A stretch of 5,203 bases of DNA, taken from an uncultured Dehalococcoidia bacterium. Lineage in GTDB: Bacteria > Chloroflexota > Dehalococcoidia > Dehalococcoidales > UBA3254. This document shows positions 1 to 4,304 of this stretch, piece by piece. Numbering within the stretch: position 1 is the stretch's first letter; the number at the start of each line of letters is the position of its first letter. Under the pieces are notes generated by a model. That model saw only the letters and a list, made by a program, of their open reading frames with translations. It had not been told where the DNA came from and ran no database searches. The stretch covers positions 1-5,203 of the forward strand of contig CAITCX010000268.1 in assembly GCA_903890885.1 (NCBI GenBank). Direction: 5' to 3'. The translations under genes were made by a program, and so were the position numbers.

Positions 1-340
1 GACCGTGACGGCGGTCCAGAAACCGGCCCTGTCACTGGTAAAGACGGCCACCCCGACCAGCTACAGTGCGGTGGGTGATGTGATCGCTTACAGCTATGTG
101 ATTACCAACACCGGCAACGTCAGTCTGGCCGGACCTGTGACTGTCAGTGATGATAAGGCCACGGTGACCTGTCCGGTGGGCGGACTGGCTGCGGGCGCAT
201 CAATGACCGGCACGGCCAGCTATACTATTACCCAGGCTGACCTGGACAGCGGCTCAGTCAAGAATACCGCTCAGGCGCAGGCCAACGGCACTTACTCCAA
301 TTATGATGATGAGACCGTGACGGCAGTCCAGAAACCGGCC
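1..340 (+). repeat. Tandem repeat unit of 104 codons inside the surface protein gene
   Basis: The 28 bases at 1-28 recur at 313-340 with one difference (GCGGTCC against GCAGTCC). The spacing is exactly 312 bases, or 104 codons. At protein level the shared boundary is TVTAVQKPA. The later repeats (from about 341 and 690) are diverged and slightly longer, so only this boundary is near-identical in DNA. The window edge falls on a repeat boundary, which implies that further copies lie upstream. Confidence 0.75.
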
Positions 341-1447
341 ATTGCCATCGTCAAAGAGGTAGCTCCGGCTAGCTTTAGCGCTCCGGGTACGGCAACCTTT
401 ACCTATACTGTCACCAATCCCGGCAACGTCGCCCTCACGGGTGTGACAGTGAAGGATGACAACGGCACGCCGCTTAACCCTGCTGATGACTTTGTCGCCA
501 CTTATGTCAGTGGCGATATCAACAGTAATAGTAAGCTGGAGAAAACCGAGACCTGGACCTACACCGCTGTCCGCAGTATTACTCAGGTCATGATCGATAC
601 CGGCATCGCTATCACCAACATCGGTACGGCTGATAGCAACGAGAGTGGACCAGCTACCGATGATGCCACCATCACTTTTACCCAATTCCCGGCTTACACG
701 ATTAAGAAGAGCGTCACAGAAACTCAAATGACTGCTCCTGGTGACCTGCACTATCGGGTCGTGCTGACCAACACCGCCAACGTCTCACTGACCAACATTA
801 GTCTGGACGATAGTCTGGTTGGTGTCGCTGTGGGGACGCCGGTTGAATCCGGTAATACTAACAGCATCCTGGATGTTGGTGAGAACTGGACCTGGACCTA
901 TACCTACTCGGTAACCCAGGCCATGATCAACGCTGGAACTACTATTCACAACGTAGCCACCGGTGACTGCGCCGAACTCGAACCCATCACCTCTTTTACC
1001 GATGTACCGATTGTGAAACCAGCGAAGGGTACGCTGCAGGTAGTAAAAGAAACCACCAATAGCGACGGAAGCATATTTGACGCAAACGTATTGTTTGAGT
1101 TCATTGCGACCGGTGAGAATGGGTTGCCGTCCATATTCAGCATTGAGACATCAGGTGGCACTGGTTCTCAGACATTCACCGTTACCCCGGGCACTTACAG
1201 TATCACTGAAACTTCGCAATCCGACTGGAAACTGGACACAGTCACAATTGATGGAACTCAGGTTACAAACGGGGATTCCTTCACCGTGGACCCGGGTAGC
1301 ACAGTCACAGTCACATTCAAAAATGAGTGGATGCCAACGCCGCCAGTGCCTGAACTACCAGCAGGTTCGCTACTTGGTATAGGTCTATTAGGACTTATCG
1401 GTTTTGTTATGATAAAAAGACATACAAGGGTAGTCTTGGGAAAATAA
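2..1447 (+). CDS. C-terminal part of a DUF11/DUF7507-repeat surface protein with a membrane or wall anchor
   Basis: The reading frame is open from the window edge, so the true start lies upstream; the GTG at 5 is internal to a repeat. The visible 481 residues contain at least three beta-sandwich repeats of the DUF11/DUF7507 kind (nt about 2-340, 341-690 and 690-1010). Each carries a 'TNTGNVSL', 'TNPGNVAL' or 'TNTANVSL' core and an 'ITQADLDSG', 'ITQVMIDTG' or 'VTQAMINAG' segment. A prealbumin-like domain of the SpaA/Cna-B/DUF5979 type follows (about 1016-1335, 'GTLQVVKET' to 'VTVTFKNEW'). The tail has a Pro-rich linker, PELPAGS (1349-1369), a hydrophobic helix and a basic KRHTR end. This build is typical of large extracellular adhesin or S-layer-associated proteins. 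The substrate or partner is unknown. A terminator closes the gene at 1494. Base composition is richer in GC than the intergenic DNA that follows. Confidence 0.9.
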   Translation, partial: TVTAVQKPALSLVKTATPTSYSAVGDVIAYSYVITNTGNVSLAGPVTVSDDKATVTCPVGGLAAGASMTGTASYTITQADLDSGSVKNTAQAQANGTYSNYDDETVTAVQKPAIAIVKEVAPASFSAPGTATFTYTVTNPGNVALTGVTVKDDNGTPLNPADDFVATYVSGDINSNSKLEKTETWTYTAVRSITQVMIDTGIAITNIGTADSNESGPATDDATITFTQFPAYTIKKSVTETQMTAPGDLHYRVVLTNTANVSLTNISLDDSLVGVAVGTPVESGNTNSILDVGENWTWTYTYSVTQAMINAGTTIHNVATGDCAELEPITSFTDVPIVKPAKGTLQVVKETTNSDGSIFDANVLFEFIATGENGLPSIFSIETSGGTGSQTFTVTPGTYSITETSQSDWKLDTVTIDGTQVTNGDSFTVDPGSTVTVTFKNEWMPTPPVPELPAGSLLGIGLLGLIGFVMIKRHTRVVLGK

Positions 1448-1493
1448 AATATAAACTCATTCCAAATAGCAATCATAAATCGTAAGGCAAAAC

Positions 1494-1534
1494 GGAGGAG
1501 TTCACTTTAAAAACAAGAGGTGGACTCCTCCTTT
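1494..1534 (+). terminator. Intrinsic terminator after the surface protein gene
   Basis: The arms GGAGGAGTTCAC (1494-1505) and GTGGACTCCTCC (1520-1531) form a 12-bp stem with a single G-U pair around a 14-base loop. TTT follows at 1532. The hairpin lies 46 bases after the TAA stop. The T tract is short, but the stem is strong and GC-rich. The structure would be nearly as stable on the other strand, though no gene on that strand is known to need it. Confidence 0.8.
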
Positions 1535-1586
1535 CATCGGGGTTGAACCTTTATAAATATGAAATGCTGGAATAACCCCCTGAGGT

Positions 1587-1829
1587 TCATTGTAATGAAT
1601 CCATCCTGTGGGTTGGAGATGATAAACTCGGTATCCCCTCTCGGCGGAAGAACTTGGCCGCAAATGGTACTACCGGTTTTTGCATTACATATTTCGTCCT
1701 TTGTTCCCCTAATTCTAGACTGATTTTGTAGTTACCAAACCGGAAGAAATATCTTTGAAGAGGGACGTTTTTCCCGCATGGTCCATAGGTACCGCATTTT
1801 TGCCCGCTTGAATTGTTTATAAACTTATA
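1587..1829 (-). pseudogene. Possible fragment of an unidentified gene (80 open codons)
   Basis: Read on the minus strand, the frame is open for 80 codons from just after a TGA (1830-1832) to a TGA at 1587-1589. It passes through stretches such as 'KCGTYGPCGKNVPLQRYFF' and 'QKPVVPFAAKFFRREGIP'. The composition looks protein-like rather than random, with mixed charged and aromatic residues. There is no start codon near the 5' end of the stretch. The only internal ATG (1683-1685) has no visible ribosome binding site. I do not recognise the family. It may be a remnant of a dead gene or a chance open frame, and the latter is a real possibility at this length. Confidence 0.25.
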
Positions 1830-1974
1830 TCACTATCATACTTAGTTGGAACCGTTATCGGAGTCTCTTTGCCAGTTAAGCTTTTTATGTGTTAAATTAC
1901 CGTTTCCCACAGATTCCATTGCCAAGTAACATTGGCAGGTATTATATCTACGCTTGTAGGCTCATTGTTGGTTT

Positions 1975-2024
1975 GACCTCCACGACCCGAACGTGGCGCG
2001 CTAACAAGGTTGCGCTACACTTTT
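1975..2024 (-). pseudogene. Truncated proline tRNA (anticodon CGG), T arm missing
   Basis: On the minus strand the DNA folds as the 5' two thirds of a tRNA-Pro. There is a GTG plus TA junction, then a D arm with a GCGC/GCGC stem (2012-2015 with 1998-2001) and a 10-base loop. An anticodon arm CCACG/CGTGG (1992-1996 with 1980-1984) follows, with the 7-base loop TTCGGGT, giving anticodon CGG at 1987-1989. A typical AGGTC variable loop comes next (1975-1979). After that no TTCRA T-arm and no matching acceptor strand can be found. The D loop reads AACCTTGTTA, where the usual bacterial Pro tRNA has G15 and the G18-G19 pair, so two of the key bases are changed. The presumed acceptor strand AAAAGTG has no partner. 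A working tRNA is therefore very unlikely. The match to the D, anticodon and variable parts is too detailed to be chance. Confidence 0.72.
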
Positions 2025-2342
2025 CGGAAAACTATTAGGTGAAATTATTAGCCCTTTTTGTCTTTAGTGTGAATAAACTGTTTTTTACCCTGGCGTCTCT
2101 CCAAGAACGACTATTTAGTATTTTATTTTAATTATTAACTCCATCGGTTAGCATCTTTAGATGTGTCGTTTTTATTTCTAGATAAAAGCCTCTTCTAAGA
2201 AACCCTGTGAATTCTCAGAACCTGTTTCTTTTAGTCCTGTTGCTCTTTACTGTTTATGCGTAATATTAGCAAATTCTTTACAAGTAGACATAATTGAAAA
2301 AGAATAATTATTAAAAAAGTGTTACATGGTCAAAAAATAGAT

Positions 2343-2398
2343 AAGGAGAGGTTATTGAAATGAAAACAGGCAAGGACTGCAAGTCTCATAAGTTTTAG
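2343..2398 (+). pseudogene. Gene stub: strong ribosome binding site and 12 codons
   Basis: AAGGAGAGG (2343-2351) stands 8 bases before an ATG (2360), which is ideal spacing. The frame reads MKTGKDCKSHKF and stops at TAG (2396-2398), inside the first TTTTAGG unit of a heptad tract. A real gene start therefore seems to have been cut off where the repeat tract begins. A 12-residue peptide could be made, but nothing identifies a function. The upstream DNA is AT-rich and could hold a promoter, though no convincing -35/-10 pair was found. Confidence 0.4.
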
Positions 2399-2413
2399 GT
2401 TATAAGTTCCAGG
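2393..2413. repeat. Degenerate heptad tract, left of the hicBA locus
   Basis: Three 7-base units follow one another without gaps: TTTTAGG, TTATAAG, TTCCAGG. The first unit is identical to the two units at 3045-3058 on the other side of hicBA, in the same orientation. The tract ends 8 bases beyond the stop codon of the hicA remnant. Confidence 0.5.
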
Positions 2414-2421
2414 TATACCTG

Positions 2422-2667
2422 TCACTTGATCAGTTTGAGGCGTATCAGATCGGATTCTGTCCACCCGATGTCTTTAAATAATTGTTTGAGTTGCCCTGGC
2501 CCATAGGTTTAACGAGTATGGCTGTGAATATTGACTTTGCGATTCTGTTTCTTAAAGATAATTGACGATCCGACACTTGCCCTTTCCACCTAGCTATCGG
2601 TTTGTAAAGCGGCAATTAATTCACTGCTGGTAATACCTTTGAGCTGATCCCAAACATTCGGTTTCAT
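2422..2667 (-). pseudogene. hicA: HicA-family mRNA interferase toxin, inactivated by two stop codons
   Basis: HicA toxins are small ribosome-independent RNases that cut mRNA and are neutralised by HicB. The frame starts at an ATG (2665-2667) overlapping the hicB stop as ATGA and ends at TGA (2422-2424): 81 codons, the normal length of this HicA/YcfA subgroup. It begins MKPNVWDQLKGITSSELIAAL, the usual N terminus of the group. It is broken by TAG at codon 26 (2590-2592), where the family normally has Trp after Gly, and by TAA at codon 53 (2509-2511), where Lys is expected before TYGPG. Beyond the stops the family pattern continues in the same frame: 'RKVNIHSHTR' with the likely active-site His, then 'TYGPGQLKQLFKDIGW' and 'DLIRLKLIK'. 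There is no frameshift or indel, so the damage is by point mutation and probably fairly recent, or is sequencing error. Family assignment is from remembered conserved motifs. Confidence 0.88.
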
Positions 2668-2969
2668 GACAAATTGACCTGTATCTCCTCCAAACTAGAG
2701 ACTGCTTTTTTTGATAAAACAGATACAGGTCTTTCCTTTTGGGGAATAATAACGTCTAGCGGAATAGAATCTCCATCTTCAATTATGGTTTTCAACATCA
2801 GAGCCGCGGCTTCTTTGGCGTTATTAAGCGCTTCTTTTTGAGTATCTCCGGGCATGTGCAGACCAGGCAATGAAGGGGCATAAGCATGATAACCCGGATC
2901 GTCCTTTTCAACCACGATCCGCACTTTGAATTTTAAACACTTAGAATCGGCTTTTACCTTCATAGTCAT
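2664..2969 (-). CDS. hicB: HicB-family antitoxin
   Basis: HicB antitoxins bind and block the HicA RNase and usually repress their own operon. The product is 101 residues. It has the HicB core at about residues 12-70, with 'DDPGYHAYAPSLPGLHMPG' followed by a helix 'TQKEALNNAKEAAALMLKT' and 'DGDSIP', the partly degraded RNase-H-like fold of the family. The C-terminal part is short and shows no clear helix-turn-helix or ribbon-helix-helix, so DNA binding by this form is uncertain. I chose the ATG at 2967-2969 because GGAGGT (2977-2982) lies 7 bases before it; the GTG at 2984 sits inside that ribosome binding site. The gene precedes hicA, overlapping it by 4 bases, so the two are translationally coupled. 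The frame is intact although the toxin frame is not. Confidence 0.92.
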   Translation of the reverse strand: MTMKVKADSKCLKFKVRIVVEKDDPGYHAYAPSLPGLHMPGDTQKEALNNAKEAAALMLKTIIEDGDSIPLDVIIPQKERPVSVLSKKAVSSLEEIQVNLS

Positions 2970-2976
2970 ATCTAAC

Positions 2977-2982
2977 ACCTCC
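2977..2982 (-). promoter_or_regulatory. Ribosome binding site that sets the hicB start
   Basis: GGAGGT on the minus strand is 7 bases from the ATG at 2969. It excludes the upstream GTG (2984), which overlaps it, as the true start. Confidence 0.8.
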
Positions 2983-3004
2983 ACCGGAAACCTTGCGTGA
3001 ATTG

Positions 3005-3033
3005 ATTATAGCATAACGGCAGTAATGGAAAAA
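3005..3033 (-). promoter_or_regulatory. Promoter of the hicBA operon
   Basis: On the minus strand there is a perfect extended -10, TGC-TATAAT (TATAAT at 3010-3005). The matching -35 region, 17 bases upstream, reads only TTTTTC, which is weak but tolerable with an extended -10. Transcription would start near 2998 and give a leader of about 30 bases before hicB. No clear operator palindrome was seen here. Confidence 0.72.
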
Positions 3034-3044
3034 TACCTCCATAA

Positions 3045-3058
3045 TTTTAGGTTTTAGG
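3045..3058. repeat. Heptad tract, right of the hicBA locus (two exact units)
   Basis: TTTTAGG occurs twice head to tail. A small hairpin follows directly (TCCCG 3059-3063 with CGGGA 3073-3077). The same heptad opens the tract at 2393 on the other side of hicBA. Confidence 0.5.
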
Positions 3059-3121
3059 TCCCGATTCAAATACGGGATTTGTGTTCATAAAGGGGGGTAC
3101 AAAAAGGATAGTTGAGATATA

Positions 3122-3151
3122 AGTTTCGAGTTACGAGTTTACAGTTTACAG
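3122..3151. repeat. Degenerate 7-bp tandem repeat, four units
   Basis: The units AGTTTCG, AGTTACG, AGTTTAC and AGTTTAC follow without gaps, then AG. Differences between units are one or two bases. The tract lies between the hicB promoter and the palindrome before the next gene, and encodes nothing visible. Confidence 0.65.
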
Positions 3152-3166
3152 AATGCCGGGGGGAAA

Positions 3167-3201
3167 TTTGACACACTACTGTCAAAGGGTGCTGCTAGGA
3201 T
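3167..3201 (+). promoter_or_regulatory. Palindromic operator and probable promoter of the ARPP-1 gene
   Basis: TTTGACA (3167-3173) and TGTCAAA (3180-3186) are perfect inverted arms separated by 6 bases. The geometry resembles Crp/Fnr- or Rex-type operators, but the sequence does not match a site I can name. The left arm contains a consensus -35 (TTGACA). The nearest -10-like element is TGC-TAGGAT (3193-3201), an extended -10, but the gap from the -35 is 22 bases, too long for normal use. The promoter is therefore probably extended -10 driven, or activator-dependent with the palindrome as binding site. The dyad is directly visible; the regulatory role is inferred. Confidence 0.5.
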
Positions 3202-3209
3202 AAGGACAG

Positions 3210-3236
3210 ATGAATAAAAGCGGGTTAAGGAGGTGA
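3210..3236 (+). other. Eight-codon leader reading frame ending in the next ribosome binding site
   Basis: ATG at 3210 opens MNKSGLRR, stopping at TGA (3234-3236), which overlaps the end of the AAGGAGGTG element serving the ARPP-1 gene. A weak AAGGA lies only 3 bases before the ATG. If translated, ribosomes would end exactly over the next ribosome binding site, allowing coupling. It may equally be chance. Confidence 0.2.
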
Positions 3237-3241
3237 GTCAA

Positions 3242-4240
3242 ATGGATGATGTAATCAAGGAGTATCTAGCCAGTCTGGAGTTTGGCGAATTGCGCCGTTA
3301 TAGGGAAGTGGCGGTACTGCCGGTGTTTTCACAGAAAGCCAGCAAACAAGACTATTTGACCGCAGAGAAAGCGATCCGCGAAGGGTTGGTAGTTATAACC
3401 GAAGTTTCCGCAGGCGGTTCGGTGCCGGAATTAAAGGTGATTAACAATGCCGAGTTGCCGGTACTGCTGCTGGATGGGGAAGAACTGGTAGGGGCCAAGC
3501 AAAACCGCGTGCTTAACACTACTATCCTCTTAAAGGAAAAATCCGAAACGGTGATCCCCGTGAGCTGCTGTGAACAGGGACGCTGGAGCTCTGCTTCTAA
3601 AAACTTTGCGGCTTCCAATGATTTGATGCCTGCCATGATGCGGTACCGCAAGGTTGAGGGTGTCAGCGCAAATCTGCGATCAGGACATAGATATGCCTCC
3701 CAACAGGGTGAGGTCTGGAATGATATAAAAGAAATGCAAACGCGCGTCGGCGTAGATTCCGTGACAGGAGCCATGAAAGACGTATTTGATGCCAGGAAGG
3801 ACCATCTGAAAGACTATCTGGAAGCCTTCCCCTGTGAAAAGGACCAGAAGGGCATACTGGTTTTCCTGAATGGCAAAGTCCTGGGTTTTGACGTTGTATC
3901 GTTATCCAGCGCTTACCAGGCCTTCCATGAAAAGCTGGTACGCAGCTATACCCTGGATGTATTGGCGGTAAGCGGCGCTGAAAAAGCCTCCAAAGACAAA
4001 GCCGCCGCGTTCATCAAAGATGCCCAGACCTGTACCGAGAGCAGGTATGAGTCGGTGGGGTACGGGTTCGATTACAGGTATGAAGCCAGGAATATTGTGG
4101 GCTCGGTGCTGGCACACAGGGAGGAAGCAGTACATGCCGCGTTTTTCCGAACTGAGGGTAACCAGATCCTGGCCCATATGTCCGGCGTGAGGCAGAGGTC
4201 GGCTAGGATGATGGACGGCGACAGGTTTATTACGCATTAA
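3242..4240 (+). CDS. ARPP-1 family domain protein of unknown function
   Basis: The 332-residue product matches the ARPP-1 (ADP-ribosylglycohydrolase and rhodanese-phosphatase-associated) family along its whole length. The clearest signatures are 'DGEELVGAKQNRVLN' (residues 78-92) and 'IPVSCCEQGRW' (105-115). The family was named from gene-neighbourhood links to ADP-ribose and NAD-related enzymes; its biochemical activity is not established. There is no signal peptide or membrane segment, so it is probably cytoplasmic. The start is the ATG at 3242, 8 bases after GGAGG (3229-3233); the GTG at 3233 overlaps that ribosome binding site and is not used. The gene ends 64 bases before the NERD-helicase gene on the same strand, so cotranscription is possible. 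Here no ADP-ribosylglycohydrolase gene is in view. Confidence 0.85.
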   Translation: MDDVIKEYLASLEFGELRRYREVAVLPVFSQKASKQDYLTAEKAIREGLVVITEVSAGGSVPELKVINNAELPVLLLDGEELVGAKQNRVLNTTILLKEKSETVIPVSCCEQGRWSSASKNFAASNDLMPAMMRYRKVEGVSANLRSGHRYASQQGEVWNDIKEMQTRVGVDSVTGAMKDVFDARKDHLKDYLEAFPCEKDQKGILVFLNGKVLGFDVVSLSSAYQAFHEKLVRSYTLDVLAVSGAEKASKDKAAAFIKDAQTCTESRYESVGYGFDYRYEARNIVGSVLAHREEAVHAAFFRTEGNQILAHMSGVRQRSARMMDGDRFITH

Positions 4241-4247
4241 ATATCTA

Positions 4248-4276
4248 TTGACTCTCCAGCATGTGTGCTGTAATGT
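4248..4276 (+). promoter_or_regulatory. Possible promoter of the NERD-helicase gene, with a dyad in the spacer
   Basis: TTGACT (4248-4253) and TAATGT (4271-4276) stand 17 bases apart. The -35 is a 5/6 match, the -10 only 3/6. The spacer holds a perfect inverted repeat, CAGCA-TGTG-TGCTG (4257-4270), just where a repressor could block polymerase. The dyad is too short to act as a terminator for the gene before it. Confidence 0.4.
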
Positions 4277-4304
4277 TAGGGTTAATTCACATTCGGGAGG
4301 CATT

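Larger units (their letters stand above)
1535..2421. other. Gene-poor, eroded intergenic region
   Basis: About 890 bases carry no intact gene that can be supported. The first half has moderate GC with one minus-strand open stretch (1587-1829). The middle holds a proline tRNA fragment (1975-2024). From about 2040 to 2340 the DNA is very AT-rich, with short stem-loops only (for example TGCCAA-N6-TTGGCA at 1920-1937 and AAGAAAC-N20-GTTTCTT at 2197-2230). The last part has a ribosome binding site with a gene stub and a heptad tract. The mix of fragments suggests decayed genes rather than one long regulatory region. Confidence 0.6.

Noticed and set aside
254..751. Minus-strand 165-codon open frame
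   Set aside because: It lies wholly opposite the repeat-rich surface protein frame, has no ribosome binding site and no recognisable domain.
1077..1382. Plus-strand 101-codon frame in another phase
   Set aside because: It overlaps the prealbumin-like domain of the surface protein in a different frame, and the in-frame protein is clearly the real one.
1595..1723. Plus-strand 42-codon frame with GAGG 9 bases upstream
   Set aside because: The ribosome binding site is weak, the frame is short, the product is unrecognised, and it overlaps an equally open frame on the other strand.
1996..2016. Integron attC-like site (CTAAC ... GTTGCGC)
   Set aside because: The inverted bases are explained by the tRNA D stem; no proper R and L boxes and no cassette or integrase is visible.
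1975..2024. Functional tRNA, with CGTGG-AGGTCAA-ACCA taken as T arm, acceptor and CCA
   Set aside because: Read that way, the D and anticodon arms do not form. Read as D arm plus anticodon arm of tRNA-Pro everything fits, but the T arm is then missing, so it is a fragment.
2197..2230. AAGAAAC-N20-GTTTCTT inverted repeat as a terminator or operator
   Set aside because: The arms are AT-rich, the loop is long, and no gene adjoins it.
2590..2592. TAG in hicA read as pyrrolysine or by readthrough
   Set aside because: A second stop in the same frame is TAA, and the TAG sits where the family has Trp (TGG), one base away. Mutation is the simpler explanation.
3122..3151. CRISPR-like array
   Set aside because: The units are only 7 bases with no spacers; it is a simple degenerate tandem repeat.
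3352..3774. Minus-strand 140-codon open frame
   Set aside because: It is antisense to the conserved core of the ARPP-1 gene and shows no motif or ribosome binding site.
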